64,000 nucleotides of DNA from Adiantum capillus-veneris. Taxonomy: Eukaryota > Streptophyta > Polypodiopsida > Polypodiales > Pteridaceae. The notes under the pieces are model-generated. The model saw only the letters and a program-made list of their open reading frames with translations. It searched no databases and was not told the origin of the DNA. The DNA lies in assembly GCA_014529385.2 (NCBI GenBank), contig CM043948.1, positions 74,298,791-74,362,790 of the forward strand, given 5' to 3'. Position numbers and translations under genes: made by a program. How positions within the stretch are numbered: position 1 is the stretch's first letter; each line of letters starts with the position of its first letter. Below are positions 22,366 through 33,372 of the stretch, piece after piece.

Positions 22366-22520
22366 TTTTTTTTTTGTTTTTTTTTTTTGCTCTCTTATGG
22401 TTTGCATCACTTAGTTTTATGGGATTGCGCCCACACACCCACACTCGCATGTTGCAAAGGTTGAACCATAGTGGGCACGATTAGAGCTCCTTGCCTTAAC
22501 CACTAGGCCAGCTCCCCTTA
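22366..22520 (-). mobile_element. tRNA-derived SINE (minus strand)
   Basis: On the minus strand a pol III A box tggcctagtgg (22500-22510) and a B box-like ggttcaacc (22459-22467) are spaced as in tRNA-derived SINEs. About 70 bp downstream an A-rich tail (A runs broken by one C) occupies 22366-22388. The 5' end is near gctaaggggagc. Total length is about 155 bp. No target duplication was identified with confidence. The pol III boxes would drive an RNA that depends on LINE proteins for retroposition. Confidence 0.72.
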
Positions 22521-22583
22521 GCGTGTGCGTGAAGGTGAGTGGGGAGGGATACCATGAGTTGATTTTCATTCTCTCTTGTGTGT

Positions 22584-22782
22584 CATAAGAAGTTTTGGAC
22601 AAATTCTCACAATAATTCTCACATTGTGACTCACCTCAACATCATGAGCTTTTGTGAGGGAGGCATCGCATACCTAGCTAGGTATGTGGTGCCTCTCGAG
22701 CATAAGCTCATGATGTTATGCATTGTATGAAAAACAATGACAAAGACTCCATTTTCCTACATGAGAAATTTTCTAAAAGGTT
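22584..22782 (+). mobile_element. Foldback CACTA-like MITE, copy FB-2 (internally deleted)
   Basis: Left end cataagaagttttggac, then one left-arm unit and one right-arm unit joined at the tacctagctaggta palindrome; the gggggcaggtgacc centre is missing. The right terminus is degenerate. Possible tgt flanks (22581-22583 and 22783-22785) would fit a 3-bp duplication, with low certainty. Confidence 0.68.
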
Positions 22783-22785
22783 TGT

Positions 22786-23510
22786 TTCCATTCGAGGTAG
22801 CGCGTGAATGAGCCTCAAAGGCATTGTAAGTTGAATGTAAGTCACGAGTTGTGGTTTCACATGTCATCATCACGTGTACATAGTGTGAAAGTACGAGAGT
22901 AAAATTGTCAACGCGTCTAAGAAAGACAGGGCGTACACCTACAACTCTCAACTCTCAAAGAGAAAGGACTCAAAGCCTTGAGGCTAAAGGAGAGAAAGAG
23001 CATTATTCACCTTCCACCCGCGCACCTAATGGCAGATTCCTGCCACCCTCTATAGCTATACCTCTTTTTTTTACACGCTTGTGCAGAGAGAGAGAGAGAG
23101 AGAGAGAGAGCGAGGCGCTCTAGGCAACAATGGCATTTCAGCCTACAAATAGTGCAACGTCTCGTCGTCTCTCTTCTTGTTCTCCTGCCTCAGTTGCCAC
23201 CTATACTGTTACACACACACACACATCTCTCGCACTCTCTCCGTCTCTCTCTCTCTTTGAGCCATGCCGGCGACGCCTGGGCTTGCGATGCTAGGAGATA
23301 CTGGAGCTCTTCAACAAGCCCCTCCCCTCTGCTGCACGAAGTCAGGCGCCCGGGAGTGAGCTTGTTGGAGAGGTTCAGAATTTGCTAGCGTGTGCATGCA
23401 GCAGCATCAGCTTGCAACTCAAGCAAAGCTTCAAGCTCAAGGTAAGCTCTCTCTCTCTCTCTCTCTCCCTCCTTACGACGTTAAAACTCTCTTCTTCTTC
23501 TTCTTCTTCG
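22786..23510. repeat. Spacer with short microsatellites
   Basis: (AG)n at 23085-23110, (AC)n at about 23212-23224, CT runs at about 23446-23468, and (TTC)n ending near 23509. No gene is recognised; the H/T- and S/L-rich frames are artefacts. Confidence 0.55.
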
Positions 23511-23753
23511 CCGATTTTCGTACAATGCATAACAACATGAGCTTCTGCTTGAGAGGCACCGCATACCTAGCTAGGTACGATTGGGGGCAGGTGACCGCTA
23601 CCTAGCTAGGTACGATTGGGGGCAGGTGACCGCTGGACCCCCATCGGGCCGGCAATCCCCAGTCCCCAATCGTACCTAGCTAGGTATGCAGTGCCTCCCT
23701 CAATAGGTCAGAATGTGGCAATTATTGTGAGAATTTGTCCAAAACTTCTTGTG
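23511..23753 (-). mobile_element. Foldback CACTA-like MITE, copy FB-3 (left end lost)
   Basis: It starts inside the 87-bp-type arm (gtacaatgcataac), lacks the cacaagaag terminus on that side where a TTC repeat abuts, and has the gctaggtacgattgggggcaggtgacc centre twice. It then runs through the opposite arm to a good cttcttgtg terminus at 23745-23753. Confidence 0.72.
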
Positions 23754-23871
23754 GTAGACTGGTTGTCTCGCTACCCTTCTGTTTGCATACTAGGTTTTGA
23801 GTTCAAGACTTGTCGGATACATCTTTGTAATCTCTTCAGATCCCCCGAGTCCAACCTTTCTTTGAGAGACA
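23754..23871 (+). mobile_element. Possible SINE
   Basis: A B box match gttcaagac at about 23802, and an A box-like tggtagactgg about 50 bp upstream (one mismatch to consensus), run into a CT repeat with no clear A tail. Weaker than the SINE at 22366. Confidence 0.35.

Positions 23872-23911
<40 letters not shown>
23872..23911. repeat. (CT)20 microsatellite
   Basis: Uninterrupted dinucleotide run of about 40 bp. Confidence 0.95.
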
Positions 23912-23914
<3 letters not shown>

Positions 23915-24227
23915 AATCAATTAAGATGTATTTCACATGACAGGATTTATGTTTTGGACTTAAAAAAAAGTGCTTATTGCTCATTGTAATCATGCAAATT
24001 GACAACTAACTTCTATCTTTATGCTTCTTTCTTCTTGCTTGCAATTGACCTAGATCTACACACACTATGACTCCGACCGCATTCGGAGCTTTGCACTAAG
24101 TTTTTGTTTGTTCACAATTTCAACCAGTCAAATTAAAAGACCCAAATTAGCCACTCATGATTATGTATGACTCCTTTGGTTTTCTATCAGTTTGTCGATC
24201 GGTTGAAATTTGTTGGTCATTGGAAGC

Positions 24228-24435
24228 TGAAGCTCCCTTGGCCTCTTTAGAAAAGGAAATCAGAAATTCAAAGTGAATAATTTCTTTTTGCTAAGCTGGC
24301 TCCTTCCTTTGAACACTCGAGTAAGTCACCTCACTTGACACTTTCATTATCACTATTATAATTTTTGTCATTGTAATCAAGGATAGATTTGAGAATGTGT
24401 ACGTGTGAGCATTGCCCACTAGTGCTTCTTGTTTT
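24228..24435 (+). repeat. Local duplication, copy 1
   Basis: Blocks gctgaagctcccttgg.cctcttta, tcctttgaaca and gaatg.gtatgtgtgag recur in the same order at 24912-25135, an offset of about 684 bp. Not coding. Confidence 0.65.
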
Positions 24436-24911
24436 CTAGGCCGGGGCCCCGGAAGGGAAGAGTACCAGCCATGTTATGGACACATAGTTGAAAGTAAATT
24501 GTTACAAGGGGGTTTCAAAAATTTGATCATTTTTGTGATTATATGAGCGTCGGATTTGTCATGAAAAGACTAATTCAACAATACCAAGCTTGATATTTTT
24601 CAAAGTTTATCTCTCGATCTCTGTTTGAGAAAATTCACTTTTTGAGGCCTTTTAAGGAATTAAGGATAGTCAAGGCCTTACTGATATGCTTCTTTAGCAA
24701 ATTACAAACAGATACCAAAGCATATTCCATATTTTTGTCTCTAGATTGCGGGTGGATATGTCACCTTACGGGAGCATGTCTCATAATTCACTTCTTACCC
24801 TATCTAAGCATGTCTTTGAGAATAAGAGAGAAATCATGACCATCTTCTTGCTGAAAACATGTAACGTATCATCATGGAGGAAGTAAGTGTTTGATCAGTA
24901 AAAGTAAAGAA

Positions 24912-25135
24912 AGCTGAAGCTCCCTTGGGCCTCTTTAGATAAGGAAAATTAAATAGGTATTCAATTTGTATTTTTATTGCTAATGCTCTCTCCTTTGAAC
25001 ATGTGGGTTAACCTCATTTAATACTTCTTTTTTCACTATATCGTTATCCCTTGACCACATGTCATCAATGATATCCTTAAGAATGGGTATGTGTGAGCTC
25101 TTGCCTGATGGATGGGCTCTTTCTTAGCCTAGAAT
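24912..25135 (+). repeat. Local duplication, copy 2
   Basis: Diverged direct copy of 24228-24435. The segment between the copies holds no recognised gene. Confidence 0.65.
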
Positions 25136-25242
25136 TGTTGCTCAGTGTTGGCTGATGTATTTCTTGCTGTATACGTATTAGAGCATGTATCGTGAGAAGT
25201 CATGACTGTCTTCTAGTAGGAGTGATGTACCATCAATATAGA

Positions 25243-25694
25243 CACAATAAGTTTTGGACAAATTCTCACAATAATTCCCACATTTTGACCTACCTCAACA
25301 TCATGAGCTTTTGTGAGGGAGGCACTGCATACCTAGCTAGGTACAATTGGGGGCAGGAGACCGCCGGGCCGGGGGGGGGGGGCGATCACCTGCCCCCAAT
25401 CGTACCTAGCTAGGTATGCGGTGCCTCTCGAGCAAAAGCTCATGATGTTATGCATTGTATGAAAGCCGGCGGTCACCTGCCCCCAATCGTACCTAGCTAG
25501 GTATGTAGTGCCTCTCGAGCAGAAGCTCATGATGTTATGCATTGTACGAAAGCCGGCGGTCACCTGCCCCTAATTGTACCTAGCTAGGTATACGGTGCCT
25601 CTCAAGCAGAAGCTCATGATGTTATGCATTGTATGAAAAAACATTGAAAAAAGCTCCGTTTTCTTACATGAGAAAATTTCTCTATCTTCTTGTG
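25243..25694 (+). mobile_element. Foldback CACTA-like MITE, copy FB-4
   Basis: Left terminus cacaataag, right terminus cttcttgtg, flanked by a perfect 3-bp duplication aga (25240-25242 and 25695-25697). One left-arm unit (25250-25362) is followed by a G run (about 25369-25382) and three 87-bp right-arm units whose cacctgccc words lie at 25387, 25474 and 25561. Compared with FB-1 the arm copy numbers differ (1 plus 3 against 2 plus 2), so arms expand and contract as tandem repeats. Confidence 0.85.
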
Positions 25695-25697
25695 AGA

Positions 25698-27480
25698 GGA
25701 ATAAGGAGATAGCGCAGAAAACTTAAGAAACCATTTTTAGCTAGTTTTAAATTCAGAAACAAACTCTAGAAAAACTTTCTCCACATAATCTCTAAACAAT
25801 GTCAAATTCTTCATGTAGCTCAACTTATCCAAGAATTAAACACACAAAAGGGAGATCAAAATATTTGAAGAAAAAGAAGCAAGTACAATGCATCTTTTGT
25901 GTATGTGTTTAAATGGCTTTCATCGTCTCTACAAATCTTGGATGTGATTTAAAATTGAAAATACTTTATGTTTGTTTTGGAGAAGCAGGTAATGTTATTT
26001 TGCCTACATGATTCACACAAGAAGGGAGTCTTAAGACTATAGATATACATGTTGATGCCATTGAACTTGAATTTTCTTTTTTTCCGTGGCATCATGAAAT
26101 AGTCAGTATAAGCATTGTAATGAAAACATTGGTAAATTGCACAGTTGGTATAATCATCACTATCACAAGTTGTATATATTTACTATGTTAGTATCGCTAA
26201 TAGCGATGCTATGAACACGATAATTATTGACGCTAATACCGGTGCTATAGGAGAAAACTTTTGGGGATGTTAGAGCTGCATAGCAAACAACCAAAAATAT
26301 GCATCAAGAAACACCAATAGAACTTAAGATGACATGAGATTTGAGAAAAACATAAATGATCAAGAAGATGCATCAAAAAACACCACAGCTATAACTTCAA
26401 AACATAAAGACGACACAAGGTTTGAGAAAACTTTGTATTAATTGTATGATACAATGGGTGATCAACGAATATGAAAGTGCCTAAACATACAAAAACTATA
26501 TGTATCTCAGTGCATTACTTCAATGCTAGAGATTACACGGATTTTGCAAAGAAAAAAGAGTCAACAAGAAACATTAATGAATGCAAAAAAAAGCAACATC
26601 AATGTAAACTGTAAGAAAAGCTTATTGATCTAAAGACAGATTTATGAATTCGGAAAAAATGCACAATTTTGGGACAAATCTTTGTTAACCAATCTCTTGA
26701 GTGATGGTTACAATGTACTAGGTTGTAATATTATCAACCATTGGTGTCAAGCTATATAGTTTAGTTTACATTGTTGTCAAGTTCTAGAGTTCAGTTTTTT
26801 GCATTGTGTTGGGTTGTATTGTTGTCAAACATTCGTGTCAACATCTAGAGCAGATGTTGCATTGTTGTTAATGATTGGGTGTTAAGTTCTACTAAGACTC
26901 ATAGAAATTACATTTTGATGGGATAATTTGAAGTGTGTATAGAGGACTTGTGAAAACATTGATGTTTAAATTGGGATTAAAAGTATGCAAAGAACTTGGG
27001 AAACCTTGATGTCAAAATTGTAAAGTGAACATAGCTTTGCCTTGCTCTAGAAGTAGAAGTAGAGCTTGAAGAAACTTTGAGAGCCTTGGATGGTTACTTG
27101 TTAGAGCTACCATGTTGAATGCCACTCCTTTGGAAGCTTGGATTAGTTGTCCTACAAAACTAAAGTTTGAATTGTGGTGGTTTGTGATAGAGAAAGCATT
27201 GCTATTTTATTTTGCACAATGAAAGAATAGAGGATTTATTTTTTTAGGGTCCCAAAGAATAATTTTTCTACAAGTACAAATACCAAAACTTGATTCTACT
27301 CAAGAGAAAATGTTGAAACTTGTGTCAGCTAGAACACTCACTACGACAACAAACAACCCAAAGGCCAAAAGCAAGTTGAACGTACAAAATGAGAAGAGGT
27401 TGCCAACACTTGTATGTAGGAAAGAGCGTTCTTTCTCTCACCCTTTTCCATATAGTGCTCAAGATCATGAGATTGTTGGG
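25698..27480. other. No gene seen; AT-rich
   Basis: Long AT-rich stretch with no coding frame of note and no repeat that I could define. Short words such as 'ttgttgtcaa' recur around 26760-26880. Confidence 0.45.
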
Positions 27481-27499
27481 AGAGGCCACGTATTGGCCA

Positions 27500-27960
27500 T
27501 TCACCCCCCATTAGCTCCAAGGTTACTTACCCCAATAACACCTACTTAGTTATGTGGTTCTTCCCGCACAAAAGCTCATGATCATATGGTATGTCACAAT
27601 GTGGAAAATAACACGAGACTTTGTTCAAAACTTTCTATGAACATCATTAGGAATATAGAAATACTCCCACAAATATAGATGGAATAATCCAAGTTGATGT
27701 TAAGCTAAAAAGTCATTTCTAGTACTTTTTGTGAAGATTACACCAACACGTATCAATAACACCTTGCTAGGTATGCGGTCTCCCCCACACAAAAGATCAT
27801 GATATTGAGGTATGACACAAAACAAGAGGTAATATAAAATTTTGTTGAAAAATTCCTATGAGCACCATTATAAACTTTGCAATTTTCTCGCATATTAAAA
27901 TGGAATAAATCAAAGTTGATGTTGTGCTAAAAGAAAAAAACTATGTTACTTTTTTGTGAT
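27500..27960 (-). repeat. Two decayed left-arm copies of the foldback family
   Basis: At about 27530-27650 and 27750-27870 the order ctagg/ttatg, cacaaaagctcatgat, g.tatg.cacaa, aactt resembles the L arm (caatcgtacctagc... to aaacttcttgtg) with many substitutions. They look like old members of the FB family. Confidence 0.45.
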
Positions 27961-28199
27961 GAAGACGTCGTGTCCAGTCTAATTTGATGCTCGAGGAGCC
28001 ACCCACCATGCAAAATCGAGGAGCCACACACCCACTCATGAGACTGTTTTAGGTCATAGTTTAGTATGTGTGATGAGAACTAGAATAAACTACCTAGTGA
28101 TACATAACTAGGATTTGAGAGTTCATTCACAACCAAAATGAAAACATCTTAAAATTCATGTTGAGCTAAAAGTTTCTTTCAACAATTCTCACAAGAAAA

Positions 28200-28515
28200 A
28201 GCTTGCAACAAGTTCTTGATCACAAAAAGCAAGGCTCGAGCTATAGTTCGAGCCTTGACGAACAACCTAGACCCTAGAAGGCTCAAGCTCTACTTCGATT
28301 CTCAGAAGAAACAAGTTGCAACGAGTTCTTGATCACATAAAGCAAGGCTCGAGCTATAGTTCGAGCCTTGACGAACAACCTAGATCCTAGAAGGCTCAAG
28401 CTCTCGTTCGAGCCTCGCAACTCCCAGATTCAACTAGTTCGAGCCTTGACGAACAACCTAGATCCTAGAAGGCTCAAGCTCTCGTTCGAGCCTCGCAACT
28501 CCCAGATTCAACTAA
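28200..28515 (+). repeat. Tandem repeat with 'gttcgagcc' palindrome
   Basis: Three partial units share gttcgagccttgacgaacaa, then cctaga.cctagaaggctcaag. Two also share aaggctcgagctatagttcg and gagcctt, which together form an imperfect 26-bp palindrome. Two share the ctcgttcgagcctcgcaact tail. The vocabulary (gagcctc, ggctcaagctc) recurs in the large satellite from 30.4 kb. Confidence 0.8.
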
Positions 28516-29115
28516 ATTCTTGATGCTCTTGTACACCACCCATGCCAGGGATGCTTGTTGTCAAGGGTAGGCACCTAGGTACTACCAAAGGAGCCATGCC
28601 AAGTTTGTTTTCTATGCGCAAGGCACACGTCGGGTGCACCCCTCCCCCCAATTGCTTTGACGCTTGTCTCGTAGCTGTTCACACTCCTCTTTTACTTGCT
28701 TATGGCCGCCCTACCTTCTTAGCTTTAATTGAGCATTAAAAAGGATCATAGGAGACATATGGGGTCAATCTCATTCTATTCGATAGAATCTTTTACGTTC
28801 ATTCTATCATCCTGCAGATCTTTTCTGACCGTCACTTGATGTCCCTGCTATAAAAAGAAGCAAGTGCAAAGTCCATATCCCCCCCCCCCCGTCCTACCAG
28901 GCCTGAACGTCCATGCTGCAATGTGTGCACACATCTATTTTGCCTTGACTTGATGTGTGTGGTCCACAGCCGTTGCCAGCCACCCTTTCCAATCTAATGA
29001 CGGAATCTTGCCATAGTATTTGACACACATCGGGAGCTAATAATCAAAATACTAATTTACTAGATTTGAATCTTGCTCGTCCAGCTTTGCAAGGCGAAGG
29101 GAAAGCTGGATGCTG
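28516..29115. other. No gene recognised
   Basis: A 65-codon frame (28542-28739) matches nothing I know. A C run lies at about 28881-28890. AT-moderate spacer. Confidence 0.4.
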
Positions 29116-29119
29116 TGCG

Positions 29120-29184
<65 letters not shown>
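29116..29184. repeat. Compound (GC)n(AC)n(AG)n microsatellite
   Basis: Alternating GC to about 29128, AC to about 29152, AG to 29184. A short tgtgtgtgtgtg run follows at 29213-29224. Confidence 0.95.
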
Positions 29185-29190
<6 letters not shown>

Positions 29191-29442
29191 AGCATCCAAG
29201 GCCCTCCTGCGGTGTGTGTGTGTGTGCACAAGCACGCGCACGGAGAGAGAGAAAGAAAAGTTGAAGCTTGTTCTTTATTGAAATTGTGATTGCAAATCTT
29301 GTCAAATTTGAACTCGCCGTTACTTTTAAAATTTGAAATTGACGGCGAAAGGCCTGTCATCGGCGTCACGTCAGCCATGGTTTACATTGCACTGGAGTAG
29401 GTTGCTTTCAGCTGAACGTGGCTTCTATCGTGAGCTATGGCA

Positions 29443-29658
29443 CAGGGCTACAGAAATACATTTTTCCTAACCGATCAAAATAAGGGGAAACTTGAAATGC
29501 TCCCGGTTTTCATGTCAAAATATGAAGCTTTTGTCGGTAATTACACTAAAACTTGTGTAAAGTTGCCGGTTTTCTTAAAGGCAAGCTCAAAATCTAACCG
29601 GGATTTATAATTTCAACCGGTTAAAATACACTAGACCCCGATTTTTTTTCTGACACTG
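29443..29658 (+). mobile_element. hAT-type MITE, copy 2, with perfect 8-bp duplication
   Basis: A 216-bp element from cagggctacagaaa to tttctgacactg. The ends form a short imperfect inverted repeat (cagggctacagaaa against cagtgtcagaaa). It is flanked by ctatggca at 29435-29442 and 29659-29666, an exact 8-bp duplication. CAGGG-type ends with 8-bp duplications are the hAT signature. No open frame; it would depend on a hAT transposase elsewhere. Confidence 0.9.
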
Positions 29659-29859
29659 CTATGGCAGGAACTAAGCATCGCATTGTCATGGACTGCAACA
29701 CTGACTCTAGTATGAAGTGCAATAACGTGAATTCATTAAAGCATGTGTGTGTCTGCCACAAGGTATTTCTCAACTTGAAAACATCACCTCTATCTTGAAT
29801 TCAACTCGCTCTTTTGTCATGAAGGTCACCTGTGTCATGCACTTCTTCCTGTGTTATGA

Positions 29860-30115
29860 GCCTCCCATTCCCAAGAGACTTGCACCACCTCTTTTGTGAG
29901 CTTCGTCATTGCCAAGAGCCTTGCATCACTTCTATCATGAATTCAATGCCGACTACAACTTGCTTCTTCTTCCAGATTGAGCATGGGTTTTTGCGATGCT
30001 TGCATCGCAAGTATCTTTGTAGTGTTCTGGTTGTTGTGAACTTTGCCATTTCCAAGAGCCTTGCACCACCTCTTTTGTGAATCTCGTCGTTGTGAAGAGC
30101 CTTGCACTATCTCTA
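29860..30115 (+). repeat. About 40-bp diverged tandem words
   Basis: ccaagagccttgcaccacct and cttttgtga(g/a), followed by c.tcgtc, occurs about four times (near 29869, 29911, 30052 and 30095) with irregular spacing. Not coding. Confidence 0.65.
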
Positions 30116-30353
30116 CTAGTGCACAGTTGGTTGGCGTTGGTCCGTGCCTCATATTTTTTTACTTCAATTCTTATTGGGGGCGAAACAAGTTCAAGGTATG
30201 TTAGTCCAATTCTTCATCGTAATATATCATGGTAGACTAAAGTTTTGAGAAAGCATGATGTGACCATGAACTAAGTTGTTGCTACTAGGTTTTATGTAAA
30301 CATCTTGTTGCAAATACCTTCATAATAATGTCTCCTCATATCACTTCAAGATC

Positions 30354-30376
30354 TCTCTCTCTCTCTCTCTCTCTCT
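30354..30376. repeat. (CT)n microsatellite
   Basis: Short CT run just before the satellite array. Confidence 0.9.
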
Positions 30377-30419
30377 TTGTGCATCTGATGAGACAGGCTT
30401 GAGGCCTCATAGGCTACAA

Positions 30420-33372
30420 TCTCTTCTCCTAGAGTCTCTAGCTTACACAGCTCGAACTTATGTTCGAGCCTCATGATGTGGAGACTCAAATTTCAAGATT
30501 AATGAGCTAAAAAGTGTAGCAAGATTCTTTCTAGCAGAAAAAAACATTTAAAAACATCTTCGTTCATTAGGCTTTATCTTAAGGTTGAGAGCCTCTTGAG
30601 ACAAAGACTCTTACAAAAAGCATAAGGTGAAAGCCTCATAAGTGACAATCTTGAGCCTCATGACCTAGAGACTTAGTTTTCAAGCCTCACGACCTAGAGA
30701 CTCAGTTTTCAAGCCTCCTGAGATAGAGATCACTACAAGTTTTAGAAGTTTTTGGACTCCAAGGTGCGAATAAGCTACATGCATTCAATATTTTAGAGTT
30801 TGATTTGTTTCGAATGGAAAATACATGAGCAATCATGGTCCCTGTGACTCCAAGCCTCTTGAGACAAAGAGTCTTGCAAAACTCAGAAACTTGAAATCTC
30901 CTAAGCTAAAATCTCTAATTTTATAGTATCGACCTAGTTTTCTAGATTCATGTGCTAGAGATTCTAGGACGATTCTTTCTAGATAGAAACCATTTGCAAG
31001 ATTCTCTAGCTTGAGAGCATTTTGAGACAAAGAGTCTTCAGAAATTCATAAGCTGCAATCTCTACTCCTAGAGTCTCAGGTTCATGAGGCTTGAAAGTTA
31101 AGTTCGAGCCTCATGAACTAGAGATTCAATTTTCAAGTCTCATGAGCTAGATATTCTAGGAGGATTCTTTCAAGCCAGAAACTAGTTGCAAAATTCTTTA
31201 CCTCATAAGGCTTGAGCGTAAGCTTGATCAGAGACTTCTGAGACAAAGGATCTTAAAACTCATAAGGTTGAAGCTTCATCTCTGCTCCTAGAGCCTCTAG
31301 CTCATGAAGCTCAAACCTCATAAGCTTGAAGTCTCGTAAGCTACAATTTTCAATCTCATAAGCCAAAAGCCTCATAAGCTAGAAATCTTTGGCTCATAAC
31401 CTTGAAGCCACATAAGCTACAACCTTTTCTCCTAGATTCTATCACTCATAAGGCTAAAACTTAAGGCCAAGCCTCATGACCTAGAGAATCAATTTTTATG
31501 TCTCATGATCTAGATATACAAGCAAGATTGTTTCTATCTCAAAGCCATTTGCAAAATTCTCTAGCTTGAGAGCCTCTTCACACAAAGAGTCTTCAAACTC
31601 ATAAGCTATAAACTCTACTCCTAAGTCTCTGGTTCATGAGGCTAGAACTTAAGTTTGAGCCTCATGACCTCGAGATTCATTTTTCAAGTCTCATGAGCTA
31701 GAGATTCTAAGAAAATTCTAGTTAGAAATCATTTGCAAAAATCTTTGTCTCATGAGGCTTGAGCATAAGCTTGATAGACTCCTGAGACAAAGACTCTTGA
31801 AAAACTCATAAGGTTGAAGTGTCATAATCTACAATCTCTACTCTTGGAGCCTCTAGCTCATGAGGCTCAAGCCTTTTAAGCTTGAAGTGCCAACCTCATA
31901 AACGTGAAGCCTCATAGGCTTGAAGTCTCTAGCTCATAATATTGAAGCCACATAAGCTACAACATGTGCTCCTAGAGTTTGTCGCTCATGAGGCTCAAAC
32001 TAAAGGTCGAGCCTCATGACCTAGATAATCAATTTTCATGTCTCATGATCTAGAGATCCTAGCAAAATTTTTTCCAGGTCAAAACCATTTGCAAAAGTCT
32101 CTAACTCATGAGCCTCTTGAGACAAAGAGACTTGAAATAATTAGAAGCTATAATTTCTACTCCTAGAGTCTCTGGTTAGTGAGGCTCAAACTTAAGTTCG
32201 TGCCTCATAAAACCCAGAGATTCAATTTTCAAGTCTCATAGGCTAGAGATTCTAGGAGGATGCTTTCTAGCTAAAAGCCATTTGAAAAAGTCTTGACCTC
32301 ATGAGGCTTGATCATAAGCTTGAGAACCTCCTCAAAAAAAAGACTTGGAAAACTCATAATGTTGAAGTCTCATAAGCTACTATCTCTGTTTCTAGAGCCT
32401 CTAGCTCATGAGAAGTCTTAATCTCATAATCCTCAAGCCTCACAAGGTATAAGTCTCTAGTTGATAACCTTGAATCCACATAAGCTTTAGCTTGTGCTCT
32501 TGAAGTCTCTCTCTCATGAGGCTCAAACTTAAGGTTGAGCCTCATGACCTACGGAATCAATTTTCATGTCTCATGATCTACATACCCCGACAAGATTCTT
32601 TCTAGCTCCAAAACCATTTGAAAAATTCTCTAGATTGAGAGCCTCTTGAGACAACGTGTCTTGAAAAAATCATAAGCTATAATCTCTACTCCAAGAGTCT
32701 ATGGTTTATGATGCTTGAAGTTAAGTTTGGGCCTCATGACCTAGAGATTCAATGTTCAAGTCTTATGAGTTAGAGATTCTAGGAGGATTCTTTCTAGCTA
32801 GAAACCATTTGCAAAAGTCCCTCATGAGGCTTGAGTGTAATCCCGAGAGCCTCCTAAGACAAAAAATCTCTTGAAAACTCATTAGGTTGAAGCCTCATAA
32901 GCTACAATCTCTTCTCCTCCTAGAGCCTCTAGCTCATGAGGCTCAAACCTCATAAGTTTGAAGTCTCATAAGCTAGAAGTTTCAACCTCATAAAGCTGAA
33001 AGCTTATAAGCTAGAAATATCTACCTCATAATTTTGAAGCCACATAGGATACAACATGTACTCCTACAGACTCTCCTTCCTGAGGCTCAAACTTAAGGTC
33101 AATCCTCGTGAACTAGAGAATCAGTTTCCATGTCTCATGATCTAAACATCCTAGCAAGATTCATTCTAGCTCAAAACCATTTGAAAAAGTCTCTAGCTTG
33201 AGAGCCTCTTGAGACAAAGAGTCTTGAAAAAACCATAAGCTATAATCTCTACTCTTAAAGTCTCTGGTTCATGAGGCTCAAACTTAAGTTTGAGCCTCGT
33301 GACATAGGGATTCAATTTTCAAGTCTCATGAGCTTGAGATACTAGGAGGAGTATTTCTAGCTAGAAACCATT
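30420..33372 (+). repeat. 'gagcctcatga' satellite, left part (higher-order unit about 550 bp)
   Basis: The marker gagacaaagagtctt (with variants) lies near 31023, 31580, 32116, 32649 and 33211, giving spacings of about 531-564 bp. Each unit has two related parts (about 225 and 325 bp) made of shorter words: cataagcta, ctcctagag(t/c)ctct, tcatgaggctcaaactt, gagcctcatgacctagag, attctttctagc and aaaccatttgcaaaa. The block ctcatgaggctcaaactt followed by its own inverse makes a 34-bp near-palindrome, for example 33269-33302 with one mismatched pair. Stops occur in all frames, so it is non-coding. Similar words appear in decayed form out to about 44.2 kb. Confidence 0.9.

Noticed and set aside
22411-22510. 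Functional tRNA gene at the pol III boxes
   Set aside because: The sequence does not fold as a cloverleaf by eye and has an A-rich tail, so a SINE fits better.
27310-27549. 79-codon frame rich in T, P and K
   Set aside because: No motif; overlaps decayed foldback sequence.
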